The notes: generated from the letters alone by a model not told the origin. A DNA stretch of 64,000 nt from Lasioglossum baleicum (GCF_051020765.1 NW_027469125.1:310001-374000), one strand, 5' to 3'. Positions 49,146 through 62,500 are shown, counted from the stretch's first letter. Translations and numbers: made by a program.

Positions 49146-51405
49146 GGAACAATAGGGACGAGATCACGACTTATCAGAGCGGAAGATACATTAGCACCTC
49201 CGAGGCTGTGTGGCATACTCTCTCATTTCACATCCACGAGAGATTTCCTCCAGTGATCTACTTGGATATTCACTTGGAGAATGCCCAGAGGGTTTACTTC
49301 CAGCCTGAAAACCTTCAGGAAAGGCTGGAAAACCCTAAAAACACCACATTGCTGGCCTTCTTTAAGTTGTGTACAAAGGACGCCTTTGCCAGTACACTCC
49401 GGTACGAGGAAGTTCCTTCGTACTACACTTTCAACCTACAAAGAGGAGAGTTCTGTCGTAGAAAGCAGGGCACACCCGTGGAAGGACATCCTGGAGTAAA
49501 GAAAGAGCATGTTATTGGGCGAGTTTTCACCATCCACCCCAATAACACAGAGTGTTTCCACCTTAGGATGCTGTTGTACAATATCCGAGGCCCCACTTCA
49601 TTCGCCAGCCTAAAGACACTTAATGGCGTGGTCCAGCCAACCTATCAGGCTGCCTGTCGAAGTCTAGGCCTGTTAGAGGATGATAAGCAGTGGCATCAAA
49701 CTCTGACAGAGGCAGCAGTCTCTGATAGCCCCAGAAAGCTGAGAGAACTGTTTGCCATCATTTTAATTTTCTGTAGTCCCTCAGACCCTCTTGAACTTTG
49801 GAACCAATTCAAAAGAAGTCTTTGTAGGGTGTGTTTAGGGACTGGCGAAGGAGGTCTATAGACACGTCTTCCCATGATGTTGAGGAACAGTGCTATGATA
49901 GGGGCTTAGTACTGTTAGAAGAGGCTGTCCAATCCAATGGAGGGTAGCCTCTCTCTCATTTCAAAATTTAAGAAAAGAACCAAACCTTCAAGACTATAGA
50001 GAAGCCAACCACGACCCTGTAGAACTGACAAGTGACCTGGCCCGTGAAAACCAACTCACTGCTGACTAGAAGACAATATTCAATTTCGTTTTTGATAGTG
50101 TAGATAACTCTAGCGGCAAAATAATTTTCCTGGAGGTACTGGGAAATCATTTTTGATTCGTGTCCTCCTGGCTAAAGTTAGGAGTTCAGCAAAGATAGCG
50201 TTAGCTGTAGCATCCTCTGGGACTGCAGCTACTCTACTTCCTGGAGGTCGGACAGCCCACTCGACTTTTAAAATCCCTATAGACTTAGATAGGAGCGAGA
50301 CCCGAATCTGTAATATCTCTAGAAACAGTGACCTGGCTAAGGTGATTCAAGACTGCCATCTAATTGGCTGGGACGAGTGTACCATGGCCAACAAGAAGGC
50401 AATCGAAGCTGTGGACGGCACTATTAGGGACATTAGATCTACGAATAGTGTCATGGGAGGTATCACCACTTTGTTTTCTGGAGATTTCTAACAAATCTTG
50501 GCAGTCGTTCACCGAGGTACCCGCGCCGACGAAGTTAATGCATGTTTGAAACGGTCCACCCTTTGGCCTGCCATCGAAAAAGTAACTCTCACCACCAACA
50601 TGAGAGTTCAACTTGGCGGCAGTGAGGAGAGTGCCAGCTTCTCTTCCCTCCTACTTAGAATACAAGATGGCACTATCGGCAGCGATGACAATGTGACTCT
50701 GTCACCCCAACTCTGTACTGTTGAGTCAACAACTGAAGACCTGATCTCCCGAGTGTACCCTGATGCTGCTAACATATCTAACCAGTCTGAGCAGTGGCTC
50801 TGTAACAGAGCCATCCTAACACTAACGAATGATCAGGCCACCTCGATCAACTCGACAGTGCTCGATATGTTTGAAGCTGAAGAAATCCACTACAGGTATT
50901 TGAACAGTACAGTAACTGCAGATGACTCTGTTCAATACCCTACAGAGTTCCTAGAGTCAATAGCTGTTCCCGGGCTTCCCGCTCATATTCTTAAAGTTAA
51001 AATAGGTGTCTCTGTAATGTTGATGAGGAACTTGAACCCCCCAAGCATGGTAACGGCACGAGACTGTTAATCAAGTCCCTTCACCACCATGTCATTCATG
51101 CTATGATCCTGGCAGGTAGTGGCAAGAGTGAAATGGTCTTTATTCCTAGGATCCCAATCATCCCAACTAACTTCCCCTTTCAATTTAAAAGAATTCAGTT
51201 TCCGATTAGCGTTTGCTTCGCAATGACCATTAATAAAGCCCAGGGACAGACGTTGCAGATTGTCGGGATAGATCTTAGGTCGGACTGTTTCTCTCACGGA
51301 CAACTTTACGTCGCCTGTTCTCGAGTTAGCAGCCCTTCTCACCTATTCATTTGCACTTCTAATAAGACCGTCAAGAATGTCGTGTATCAAGAAGCATTGC
51401 AGTAG
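49146..51405 (+). pseudogene. Helitron helicase (Rep-Hel C-terminal half), decayed
   Basis: The frame starts with RDEITTYQSGRYIST and HIHERFPPVIYLDIHLENAQ (open to 49861), then passes through frameshifts. Walker A PGGTGKSFLIR is readable at 50130-50160, Walker B GWDECTMANK at about 50370, then TTNMRVQL, and CFAMTINKAQGQT and LYVACSRVSSP near the end (51220-51330). These are the SF1B helicase motifs of Helitrons. Lesions: several frameshifts at 49860-50150, TAA at 50489-50491 and another frameshift near 51070-51100. The Rep nuclease part is missing, replaced on the left by non-LTR tails. Homology ends at 51405. Confidence 0.85.
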
Positions 51406-51792
51406 ATTAAGGCTTTAATTAAATTTTATGACATGTATCAACCCTTCAAACTGTTACTTTTATCAGATCGTGTCTGTCTGTATGTTTGTAACGGCATCAA
51501 TTGAGAACCATCAGACGCGGCGATTCTGCGGGAAGGTTTAGGAGAAAACTGCATTTGAAAAAGTCCATTCGTTCAAAAGTTGTAACGTCATTACAACTTT
51601 TTCGCCCACTTTTGGGCACGTTTCTGCTAATAACTTTTGACTGGTAGCACCTATGTTCAATTTGAGAGTGGGAGGGAGAGAGACAGAAAGGGAGAGACTG
51701 TGTGAGAGAGAGAGAAAGAGAGAGAACTACAAAGCAACTCGAAAAGCGAAATGGAATTGAACGAAATAGATTATCACAAACACGTTCAATAC
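51406..51792. other. Non-coding stretch with a GA microsatellite
   Basis: No gene. GAGAGA-rich sequence at 51664-51725. The Helitron 3' end may be here, but no clear CTRR plus hairpin was identified. Confidence 0.45.
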
Positions 51793-51796
51793 GTAC

Positions 51797-53522
51797 TGTC
51801 ACGTCGCTTTCTTAACTTTTCGTACTGATGGTCGAACGATGAATAGCGACACCGAGAATTTACAGGCGAGAAGCCGGGCCACGCTCGGCCGCGCGAGGCG
51901 TGGTCCTCTCGGGACAAAATACGTTACAGTCTCGTTATTCGAAGATCAAACGTGATACAATTTCGGGCGCCAGACACCTGAAGGTGTCACGCGAAAGAAT
52001 CGTAATCTAGACACGAAAGCGGAACGCGGTTGGACTCGCGAGACTGTGACGTAGCAAACGTAACCTGAATAGCTATCGCAAGGGCGCAGGATTCTACGTC
52101 AGGAGAACACGAGACGTTCCCCGCGACGGGAAGGTTTTCACACAAGGAATAGACAACGTTTCGGCTAACCAGATGTTTATTCGACGAAATGACTGAGCTG
52201 CCGACGATTCGGCAGCAATTACAAACGTAGCCGGCGCGTATTATCGCGACTGATGGAACTCGCACGCGCAATGCCTCTCTTACTTTACAATTTCGCGAAG
52301 AATTCGACCGCGATAAGAACTTCGCGACGCGGAAGGCCTCGAAGGCCGTTTTCCGACCGAACTCAGATGGAATTCGCGGTTTCTCTTGGACTTGCGTCGA
52401 TCGAACAGAATTTACGACCGCGAATCGAACACGCGACTGTGTCCCACCGTGGAACGAGCGCAGGTTATTTAGAATTAACGGCGGCGACGATAATATCCCG
52501 AATCCGCGACTTCGCGTTTAGATCGGCGTCGTACAACCGCCATAAGGCGGCCACGCGGCCCCCCGCTATCCGACCGGATTCGTACCGCGACAACGATATC
52601 CTTCACAATATGAAGGATTCGTGATTGGACACTAACAGTGTCCCCAAAATCTCGTCCGCCTCGTTTGCCGTTAATTCTCGCGACACCTATTCCTAACCTC
52701 GCCGCGCTACCCGAGCCAACACGAACTTCACGAAATATCGAAAGCCTGATCGGCGCTTACCACAGGTAATTCAGCAGCAGCTACACGGCAGCGAATCTCT
52801 CGATCCCTTGGTTTCAGCAGGCGCAAAATACAATAATTAGCAATCGTTCAAAGATACAACTTTCTGTTAACGATTCCGGAGACGCAGTGATCGTTCACGC
52901 GGCAGCTCGGGTACGCGGAAGCAGGGCGTCCCCCACTTTTCGTATTCCGCTTTCTTCACGCAACATTTCGGCCTATCGCTAACGCGGGATTTCGCTTCAG
53001 CGAATCCGTCGCGACGGCGCTCGGCTTCCGGCAGCGTTTGGCCACTCCGGCAGCGCTGATGTCCGATTGGCCGCTCCCCGATGAGACGATCGACGTCAGC
53101 CAATCCGGTTGCGGTGCAGCTTCTTCCCGGACGAGGCGACGACAGGGTAGAGTGGTTGATCGTCTCTGCACCGGATGCCCTCGTCGGCGCCTCCAGGTTG
53201 ATAGTCCTGGGCCTTGACGATCTCTCGTTGTTTTCCCTCGAGTTATGCCTTCTTCCTGCCTCGAGGTGCTGATTCTTGACGGCGTGTTGCATACCGTGTT
53301 GAAAGTGGAATTCCGGATCCCGCCTGGGACCCGGATACGGTCCTGTAAACGTTTGTCACGCAAATTGGCGCGACATTCAAAACATTAGAATGCGCCTTTT
53401 TAGGTCTGTCTCGTGCCCAGGGAGATCGCTCGCAGCGGCCCTTATCGCGATGCTTGACCAAAGGGTGGCCCGGTCTTTCGTTCAGGAGTTTCGAGTGACC
53501 TAGGCAATCTTGCCACGTCACA
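51797..53522 (-). repeat. 3' LTR of gypsy copy B
   Basis: 1,726 bp. On the element strand it starts TGTGACGTGGCAAG after the polypurine tract GAGGGGGGGAGGAGT (53523-53537) and ends GCGACGTGACA. It is diverged from the A LTR but keeps the terminal palindrome and the structured region: stem GACACC-TTCA-GGTGTC (51973-51988), TGGCGCCCGAAA (51961-51972) and a second stem (51876-51906). Confidence 0.85.
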
Positions 53523-54109
53523 ACTCCTCCCCCCCTCGGGGAGACCGGGCCATACCGGTGGCAGCCACCCATCAGGCTTTCGCGGGCTGGGTAGCGGACG
53601 TTCTCCCTTGACTCGTTCCATCCAATATCACAAAACTACTTGTTCACCTTACCCCAACATGTATTCGCTACCTTACCCCTTTACACTAAATACTTACTAT
53701 ATGTCGTACACCAATGCGGGCGAAAATCCTTCGACGACCGGCATTTATTCTAAAAAGAATGGTTCGCAAAAAAAATTTTCCGCAAATGACCGTTATTCGC
53801 GACTGTTGGAATGGGTATTGGGTTTCTACAATAATTGGTAGTCCTATTTCGGCAACGATTCTTTAATCTAACTTCTTTGGTGTCCTAGCGGCACAAAAAT
53901 ACAAGTTTGTCAGTCTTTTAAGAACAAGGTAACTTCTAATCTGTTTATTAGTAATATAAATTAGCTATTCTTTGCTATCGCTCCTTTCTGGGCAGCGTGC
54001 TTCTAGTAAAAAAAATAATATATGTCCCTCGTATGATTTTTATCCGTAATAATAACACGCAGGTAGGAGTTAATCTCCCTTTGCGGCAGCGACTTCTCCG
54101 CCGGTTATC
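53523..54109 (-). other. 3' untranslated region of copy B
   Basis: Non-coding, with the polypurine tract at 53523-53537. The part from 53949 matches the right end of the window (copy C) in inverted orientation. Confidence 0.7.
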
Positions 54110-55171
54110 CTAGGCTTTATATCCCCATGGGTGGTGTGGTCCGCCTTCCTTCCATTCTTGTCCGCATTTAGGGCAAGACTTTATGGTGTAGCCCCCTCGA
54201 CCACATCGAAAACAGTACACTGTTGCGGGCTCCGAGCAGTATCGGTGGCTGTGTCCCCGTTTACCGCACCTCCAGCAGTTCCTCTGTCTATCGATAAATT
54301 GTATTTCTTGGGGCTTCTTTTGTTCCCTTCTTGTTTCCGGCAGCGATGGTTTTGTCCCAGGTTCCCTCTTGAGTAAGGGTGGTTCCCCATACCGGTATGC
54401 TTTCTCCAGAGGAGCAGCTTTTAGGAACTGTGGGTCCCTCTTCTCCGGTGCGGGCGCTTGTTTAGGCAGCCGTGGTCTAACTGGATTTATTATTGTGGGT
54501 CTGCTCGGTCTCTTGCGTCTCTCCTCTTCTCGCTTCTCCTCCTCTCGTCTCGCCCTTTCTCGTTCTTCTTCTTCTTGTCTCTCCTCTTCTCGTAATCTCG
54601 CTATCCCATGGCGGTGCACCCATTCGAAACTGTCTCGTACGTTTTCTATTATGCCTCTCGCCATTTTTCCCGGCGTGTACGGAGTAATGAGCGCGTTTCC
54701 GGCGATGATTTCCTGGGGCTGCTTGATCTCGGCAGCGATTTCTTTGAGTTCCAGGAATACGTTAGTGCCCTCTTCAGGCTTCTCTGCTTCGGCAGCGACC
54801 TCGTCGAGTTTCCCCTTGTCGTCAGCGCTCTCTTCCGGCTGCTCTGCTTCGGCAGCGATCTCGTCCGATTTCTCGGCTATCATTGTTGTGGAGTCGTCTA
54901 ATATTTCTGTTGGGATTTCTTCCAACGTGGCGTCCAACTCTCCCGTTGTTTCTGGTTCTTCCCCTTGCTTATCTTCGAGCGAAAAGAATGAACTACTCGA
55001 GCTGGTTTCTTCCTCTATTTCTACTCCTGACATTGGGGAACAGTCTTTCGTCGTCTCTGTTGTCCCTTTTATTTCTTCCCATTGGGTGCGGAGGAACTCT
55101 TCTATCTGTTGCCTATCTTCCGACTCCTTTAGCCGGATGATTGCTTCCTTAATCTCGGTTAGTGTATTCAT
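54110..55171 (-). CDS. Third ORF of gypsy copy B: zinc-knuckle protein in env position
   Basis: 353 residues from the ATG at 55171; identical in frame and length to the copy C ORF at 62778-63839, where the domains are described. No lesions. The acceptor-like CTTTTCCCTACAG lies upstream (55237-55249 on the plus strand as complement). Adjacent pol ends at 55266. Confidence 0.85.
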   Translation of the reverse strand: MNTLTEIKEAIIRLKESEDRQQIEEFLRTQWEEIKGTTETTKDCSPMSGVEIEEETSSSSSFFSLEDKQGEEPETTGELDATLEEIPTEILDDSTTMIAEKSDEIAAEAEQPEESADDKGKLDEVAAEAEKPEEGTNVFLELKEIAAEIKQPQEIIAGNALITPYTPGKMARGIIENVRDSFEWVHRHGIARLREEERQEEEERERARREEEKREEERRKRPSRPTIINPVRPRLPKQAPAPEKRDPQFLKAAPLEKAYRYGEPPLLKREPGTKPSLPETRREQKKPQEIQFIDRQRNCWRCGKRGHSHRYCSEPATVYCFRCGRGGYTIKSCPKCGQEWKEGGPHHPWGYKA

Positions 55172-55265
55172 CCTTCGGTTCGGCAGCAAATGAATTCGGC
55201 CTGTCTTCTTTTCCGAAGGCGACTCGTTTTTTAATTCTGTAGGGAAAAGCTTGAGTACATTAGTT

Positions 55266-57496
55266 TTATGCCTTCGTTGCGTGTGATGGAAGGTATGCTT
55301 TTATGTCGCTTATGTGGACTTTTCCCAAGTCTCGGCCGTCTTCAGTAGCAAGGGCATATACTACTGGGGATATCTTTTTCGTAATTATTACTGGTCCACT
55401 GAATTTGGGTACCAGCTTTGCCGCAAAATGTTGGGCTGCTGACGAAAGTGCTCGCTGTCGTTTTACTACTCTATCTCCTACCTCAAATTCCTTATTTACA
55501 TGTCGCGAATTATAATATTTGGCCTGCGTGTTATAGGCACTTTCTAAATTTTCTATCACCCAACTTCGCAAGGTTTGTAGGTGCGCTACCCTACCCTTCC
55601 AATGATCGGTCGGCTCTAATAACATGTCTATTGGCGGTTCATTGTCCGCTCGTACGCATCTAAATGGTCGCGGATCTCGCCCGAAGTTCAAAAAGGCTGG
55701 GGACGTTTGTAACACGGAATGCTAGGCCGTGTTATACGCAAATCTGAATTTTGATAAATTAATATCCCATTCTCTGTGATCCCTCTCTAAGAACGCAACT
55801 ATCATCGTCTTTAGGATGCGATTTACTCTTTCCACCGGATTTGCCTGCGGATGGTACGGAGGGGTTGTTGTGATATGAATGCCATACTCTTCGGCGAGCT
55901 GATGTAGGCATTTGTTAGCAAACTCAGTGCCGTTATCTGTCAGGAGTACATCGGGTGTACCCCATCGCGAAAATATCAAATTTTCTAGGGCTTCCGCGAT
56001 TTTAGGTCCTGTTGCACGTCGAAGCGGGGCGCACTCGACCCATTTTGTAAACAGGTCTTGTATCACCAGGAGGTACGCATGACCGGATTTGCTTGGCGGT
56101 AAAGGACCCATTATATCGGCAGCGACCACTGACCACGGCATGTTAATATGGCGCCGACCCATCAGCCCGGAAGGGAGTGTTTGCTCCACTTTCGTTAGCT
56201 GACAGGTTGTGCAGCGTCTTACATATTCCACGGTGGTCCGATACATGCCGGGCCAGTAATACCTAGTCGCTATCCTACGATACGTTTTCTCTATTCCCAA
56301 ATGTCCTGCTTGTGGGCCGTCATGGGCCTCTTGCAAAATCTCGGTCCTGCGCTCCTCCGGGATCACCAATTTCCACTCATTGGTATCTTGTCCCAAAGTC
56401 TCCGCAATGAGTGGGTCTGTCCTCCGATAATATAATTCCCCGCTCCTAATGCACCAGTCCTTAAATCTATCAGGATTGCTCTCTATTTCCGCGAATTTCC
56501 CTTCGTACCATGTGGGTTTTATTACGGCACCGACTTCTAATTCTCCTTCGACCCCCTCAAAAGCACGTGATAGTGCATCCGGCACTTTATTTAGGGCACC
56601 TTGCCGATACACGACTTGAAAGTCGTACTCTAAAAGTTGCAAGGCCCATCTCGCTAAACGACCCGATGGGTTCTGTAATTTCCTCAACCACCGCAGGCTA
56701 TTATGATCTGTTATTACCGTAAATTTATAACCCTCTAGATAAGCTCTAAATTTCTCTACTGACCAGACTATTGCAAGGCACTCCAGCTCTGTAGTTGAGT
56801 ATTTCCTTTCTGGCAGCGTAAGTGATCTACTTGCGAAGGCAATTACTTTCTCGATTCCCTCGATTTCTTGAGTCAAGACTGCACCTAATCCGACGGTACT
56901 TGCATCCGTTTGCAAGGTGAACGGCAACGAAAAATCCGGGCAAGAAAGAGTTGAGGCGCCAGCGATCATATCCCTTAGGGTTTCGAAGGCGGATTGTTGT
57001 CCGTCCTTCCACACCCATTCCCGATTCTTTCGCAAAAGGTCGTTTAAAGGTTCTGCTAGTGTTGCGAATCCTGGAATGAACCGCCTGTACCAAGAGGCCA
57101 TACCCAAGAATCGCCGCACTTGTTTAATGTTTTTCGGTACTGGATATGTCAGAATGGGTTGAATCTTTTCCGAATCTACCTTCAACCCTTCCTTGCTTAC
57201 TACGAACCCTAAGTAGCGGACCTCGGGGCGACAGAATTCACATTTGTCCGGGTTTATTATAAGACCGGCAGCCTTTATACGATCTAACACGAGTTTTAAC
57301 CATTCCAAGTGTTCTACAAATGTTTTCGTCACTATTATGATGTCATCCAAATACGCGAATACGTGGGGTTCCATCTCTGGCCCTATTAAACGATCAAGTA
57401 ACCGTTGGAAGGTTGCTGGTGCCCCCGTGAGACCGTACGGCATGCGACGAAATTGAAAAAGGCCTTTACCCGGCACTGTGAAAGCTGTTATTTCGC
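55266..57496 (-). pseudogene. pol: Pol of gypsy copy B, truncated and with one amber stop
   Basis: Starts inside RT (about PGKGLFQFRRMPYG) and runs through YLDD, RNase H (QTDAST), HHCC region and integrase (TDNGTEF, PYHPQANPVE) to the end. A TAG at about 55716-55718 replaces the tyrosine codon TAT of copy C in the integrase C-terminal part (NTAYHSVL). Lacking gag, protease and the first RT blocks, it cannot be functional. Confidence 0.92.
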
Positions 57497-58152
57497 TATT
57501 TATTTCGAATTATTTACATTGTGTTTGGTGACTGCGGTACCAGCCCTGCGTTTACGCGTGGAGGGTGGTCCCAGTAACCAGATTATTTATTGTTGTGTTG
57601 TCAATGGTGATGGAGGGTACCTTTTGAGTCCTAGTGCTGTCGTACCCAGTCTCGTGTTGAAACCACCCCCCCCCCCAAAATTATTCGCTGCCTTGGATTA
57701 TCGAAGCTGGTTGCGAAAATATTATTCGCTACCTTGGCTTATTGTCGTTATTTGCGGAAAAATCTTTGCTGCCCTGATTTATTGTAATAATTTCGCAAAG
57801 AAAAGTCGCTACCTTGACGAAGGAGCGATTTATCCCATCGATGGTTGCCTAGGGCCATCCGGGAAATAGGGTAGGCAATATCAGTATAAATCTGAAAAGA
57901 TTTCTAGATTATTGTTTTGCGAGGGTCGAAAATTTACGACTGTACAAAAGGTGGGGACGGCTAAATTCCCGATAACGTTTTGCTGCAAGGACAGCCAGGT
58001 CATTCGAGAGTCACCCGGTCGAGATAGGAGTTTCTTTGTTCGGTAGAGGGACTTAGCGGGGCCGTACGGTCAAGTCACCCGGCCCGAGCCATAAAGGCTA
58101 AAATAAACGGTTCGTGTTTACAATATTAGAAGCGAAAAGAATTGAGTCGCCG
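57497..58152 (+). other. Leader of gypsy copy C and centre of the inverted repeat
   Basis: Non-coding. It begins abruptly at the inverted-repeat junction and includes four spaced variants of ATTATTCGCTGCCTTGG (57690-57815) and a C run (57665-57676). No LTR end or primer-binding site was found, so copy C is truncated in its leader. Confidence 0.6.
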
Positions 58153-59564
58153 ATGGATAGAGATATGGATACTACGCGGAATCCGAACAACGAAGACCCG
58201 TGGGATTACCATTCCCCTTTTGAGGAGGATACGGAGGAAAATACCGTCAACGTGAATACCCCGGATTCGGACGAGGAGGGGGCTGCACGTAGTCGATCAC
58301 GCCCTAATCCCATTAAACTAACGGTACCGATATTAAAGAACGGGAAACTCGTGCCCCCCCCCCTCCACCCCGATACCCGCCAACCCAGCATGACATAAAA
58401 CGTAATGCGCCGTTGCCAGGTACATCCAGGGATTCTAAAGGTCCCCCGCAACCTCGGAAATACCAGGAAATGTACTGTCGGGGCACGCCGATTTCAGAAA
58501 TAATTCGAAGATGGCAAATAAAGTTCAAAGGAGCGCCCGGAGAGGATTCGGAAGCCTTTCTGGAGCGACTTTCAAGACGTCGCCGGTATGGCAACATACC
58601 GGACGAATATTTACTTCGATGCCTATTAGAATGTTTTGAAGGCACCGCTGCCCACTGGTACGAGGTGAGGGAGACCAAATTCCGAACCTGGAACGATTTT
58701 ACCTCCGCGTTTCGGAAATTTTTTGGGGATCCGGAATATCCAGACACGTTATTAAGAAATATTAAAGACCGCGCTCAGGGCGAAAACGAGCCATTGAGAG
58801 ACTATATCATCAGCATGCGCGGAATGTTCGAGCGATTAGATCCACCGTGGCGGGAGGAGAAAATGATTAGGAGAACGTACTGGGGCGCGAAACCTATTTT
58901 GCGACAAGCAATAGCAATTAGCACAATAGAATCATTCGATCATATGGAAGAAGCTTTAATTGAGGCCGAAAAAGAATCCGACGTAGCAAAATTAAAAAGA
59001 AATCCGAAACCCTCCGAAATGGCACATCCGATATTCGCCTACGATCCGAATCGGTATAGCCCCCAGAAACATCAAGGGAGAGGGAAAACCGGAGACGTCG
59101 AATTCTTAAATGCAATTACGACCACAAGTGACGGAGAGGGGCAAAATACCCGCAATCTCGAACCCCAAAATACTCACGCTGGGATAGCAAAACGGGACTT
59201 TTCAGCTTCGCGCGCGAGTTATTCAGCTGCCGGGCGAAATAGGAACGATGCCTACCGCGGAGGAACGAGGGGAAGGTGGTCACAACACCCACCATCGCGC
59301 CAAGCGACAACTCCAGCTACCGGAGTCGGGCCACAATCACCGTCACGCGATAAACAACGTGTGGGGGTGAAACCCGAGATGGAATGTTGGAATTGTCGAA
59401 AAATAGGGCATAGATCACGAGATTGCAGGGAGGAGCCCCGGATGCACTGCTACCAATGCGGCGCACCGGAAGTAACGTTAAGAACCTGCCGAAGATGTAA
59501 TCGGTATTCGGGAAATGGTTGGAGGGGTCGCTCGACAAGGCCGGAGAGACCACCCCCGAAATAA
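58153..59564 (+). CDS. gag: Gag of gypsy copy C (frameshift in a C run)
   Basis: The ATG at 58153 starts an acidic N-terminus (MDRDMDTTRNPNNEDPWDY). At a run of about 12 C (58351-58363) the frame changes: the upstream frame stops at 58398, while the downstream frame carries EMYCRGTP, GAPGEDSEAFLERL, AAHWYEV and FGDPEYPDTLLRNIKDRAQGE to the zinc knuckle CWNCRKIGHRSRDC, CYQCGA and CRRC. A one-base change in the C run would explain it and could be a sequencing error. Otherwise the gene is undamaged. Matches copy A Gag in order and motifs. Confidence 0.85.
59510..59516 (+). promoter_or_regulatory. -1 frameshift site GGGAAAT between gag and pol (copy C)
   Basis: Gag frame TCG GGA AAT gives G_GGA_AAT. 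The pol frame is open from 59501, so the site is inside the 64-nt overlap. Copy A has GGGAAAC at the same codon. Confidence 0.75.
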
Positions 59565-62500
59565 TATCGGCCCGCGTGAAAACAAACGGGGAAAGATCAA
59601 AACCGCCGTTGTTAACAGTTAAAGCTTTTATTGATTCGCTGCCAGTAGACGCCCTAATAGACACGGGTTCATCAATTACGTTCATTAGTCGAGAAGTAAT
59701 AGAACAGCTTAGTAGCGCTGCCGTTAAGGTGGAAAACACGGAAAAACCGTGTTATTTTCTCCTCGCCACGGGGACAATTGATAAGGCTCAAGAAAAGGCA
59801 CAATTTCGCGTAAGGATAGGAACAAAGGAACAGGAAATCTCGGCCAGGGTGTTAGATAATCTCGTGACTCCTCTCTTATTAGGAACGGATGCGATTGCAT
59901 TGTTTGGAATAGTCGCGAAATTTCACAATGCCACTTGGTATTTTGCGTCCAATCCGGAGGAAAAATTCCCCTTCGACGACCCAAACCCAACCACCGTATG
60001 CTGCGGCCTACAGATTTTGAAAATTAGCGAAAAACAACAACTGGAAACCTTCCTCCAGACTGAGTTGCCAGAATTCGAGAAAATGAAGGGCTTGACCGAT
60101 TTGGTCAGCCACAAGATAGATGTGGGGAAGCACCCGCCAATTAAACAGAGGTATTATGCCGTCTCTCCCAAAGTTCAGGAGGCAATTTATAAAGAGGTGG
60201 ATATCCTATTAGCAGACGGCATAATTGAACCATCTAATAGTGGCTGGTCAAGTCCAATAGTAATGGTCAAGAAACCAAGCGGAAAATATAGATTCTGCTT
60301 GGACTTTAGAAAAGTCAACGAAGTCTCGAGGAAGGATGCATATCCGCTGCCGTTAATGACCCAGATCCTGGACAAACTGCGAACGGCAAGGTACATCTCA
60401 ACCCTAGATTTGAGTCAAGCATATTTTCAAATTCCACTCGAACAAAATAGTCGCGAAATAACAGCTTTCACAGTGCCGGGTAAAGGCCTTTTTCAATTTC
60501 GTCGCATGCCGTACGGTCTCACGGGGGCACCAGCAACCTTCCAACGGTTACTTGATCGTTTAATAGGGCCAGAGATGGAACCCCACGTATTCGCGTATTT
60601 GGATGACATCATAATAGTGACGAAAACATTTGTAGAACACTTGGAATGGTTAAAACTCGTGTTAGATCGTATAAAGGCTGCCGGTCTTATAATAAACCCG
60701 GACAAATGTGAATTCTGTCGCCCCGAGGTCCGCTACTTAGGGTTCGTAGTAAGCAAGGAAGGGTTGAAGGTAGATTCGGAAAAGATTCAACCCATTCTGA
60801 CATATCCAGTACCGAAAAACATTAAACAAGTGCGGCGATTCTTGGGTATGGCCTCTTGGTACAGGCGGTTCATTCCAGGATTCGCAACACTAGCAGGACC
60901 TTTAAACGACCTTTTGCGAAAGAATCGGGAATGGGTGTGGAAGGACGGACAACAATCCGCCTTCGAAACCCTAAGGGATATGATCGCTGGCGCCTCAACT
61001 CTTTCTTGCCCGGATTTTTCGTTGCCGTTCACCTTGCAAACGGATGCAAGTACCGTCGGATTAGGTGCAGTCTTGACTCAAGAAATCGAGGGAATCGAGA
61101 AAGTAATTGCCTTCGCAAGTAGATCACTTACGCTGCCAGAAAGGAAATACTCAACTACAGAGCTGGAGTGCCTTGCAATAGTCTGGTCAGTAGAGAAATT
61201 TAGAGCTTATCTAGAGGGTTATAAATTTACGGTAATAACAGATCATAATAGCCTGCGGTGGTTGAGGAAATTACAGAACCCATCGGGTCGTTTAGCGAGA
61301 TGGGCCTTGCAACTTTTAGAGTACGACTTTCAAGTCGTGTATCGGCAAGGTGCCCTAAATAAAGTGCCGGATGCACTATCACGTGCTTTTGAGGGGGTCG
61401 AAGGAGAATTAGAAGTCGGTGCCGTAATAAAACCCACATGGTACGAAGGGAAATTCGCGGAAATAGAGAGCAATCCTGATAGATTTAAGGACTGGTGCAT
61501 TAGGAGCGGGGAATTATATTATCGGAGGACAGACCCACTCATTGCGGAGACTTTGGGACAAGATACCAATGAGTGGAAATTGGTGATCCCGGAGGAGCGC
61601 AGGACCGAGATTTTGCAAGAGGCCCATGACGGCCCACAAGCAGGACATTTGGGAATAGAGAAAACGTATCGTAGGATAGCGACTAGGTATTACTGGCCCG
61701 GCATGTATCGGACCACCGTGGAATATGTAAGACGCTGCACAACCTGTCAGCTAACGAAAGTGGAGCAAACACTCCCTTCCGGGCTGATGGGTCGGCGCCA
61801 TATTAACATGCCGTGGTCAGTGGTCGCTGCCGATATAATGGGTCCTTTACCGCCAAGCAAATCCGGTCATGCGTACCTCCTGGTGATACAAGACCTGTTT
61901 ACAAAATGGGTCGAGTGCGCCCCGCTTCGACGTGCAACAGGACCTAAAATCGCGGAAGCCCTAGAAAACTTGATATTTTCGCGATGGGGTACACCCGATG
62001 TACTCCTGACAGATAACGGCACTGAGTTTGCTAACAAATGCCTACATCAGCTCGCCGAAGAGTATGGCATTCATATCACAACAACCCCTCCGTACCATCC
62101 GCAGGCAAATCCGGTGGAAAGAGTAAATCGCATCCTAAAGACGATGATAGTTGCGTTCTTAGAGAGGGATCACAGAGAATGGGATATTAATTTATCAAAA
62201 TTCAGATTTGCGTATAACACGGCCTATCATTCCGTGTTACAAACGTCCCCAGCCTTTTTGAACTTCGGGCGAGATCCGCGACCACTTAGATGCGTACGAG
62301 CGGACAATGAACCGCCAATAGACATGGTATTAGAGCCGACCGATCATTGGAAGGGTAGGGTAGCGCACCTACAAACCTTGCGAAGTTGGGTGATAGAAAA
62401 TTTAGAAAGTGCCTATAACACGCAGGCCAAATATTATAATTCGCGACATGTAAATAAGGAATTTGAGGTAGGAGATAGAGTAGTAAAACGACAGCGAGCA

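Larger units (their letters stand above)
51797..57496 (-). mobile_element. Gypsy copy B (5'-truncated in RT), left arm of an inverted pair
   Basis: On the minus strand: part of RT from 57496, the rest of pol, third ORF, 3' untranslated region, polypurine tract and 3' LTR ending at 51797. It is nearly identical to copy C. The flank after the LTR is GTAC (51793-51796). Everything upstream of the RT motif LTGAPATF is missing; instead copy C's leader follows in opposite orientation. Confidence 0.9.
53949..57496. repeat. Left arm of a 3,548-bp inverted repeat
   Basis: Reverse complement of 60453-64000 with no length difference and only a few substitutions (I noted five). The real arm probably extends further left, since the right arm is cut by the window end. 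Confidence 0.92.

Noticed and set aside
54369..55193. A 274-codon serine-rich open frame opposite the third ORF (also 62756-63580)
   Set aside because: Shadow of the glutamate-rich sense frame: GAA/GAG codons read as Ser/Leu on the other strand.
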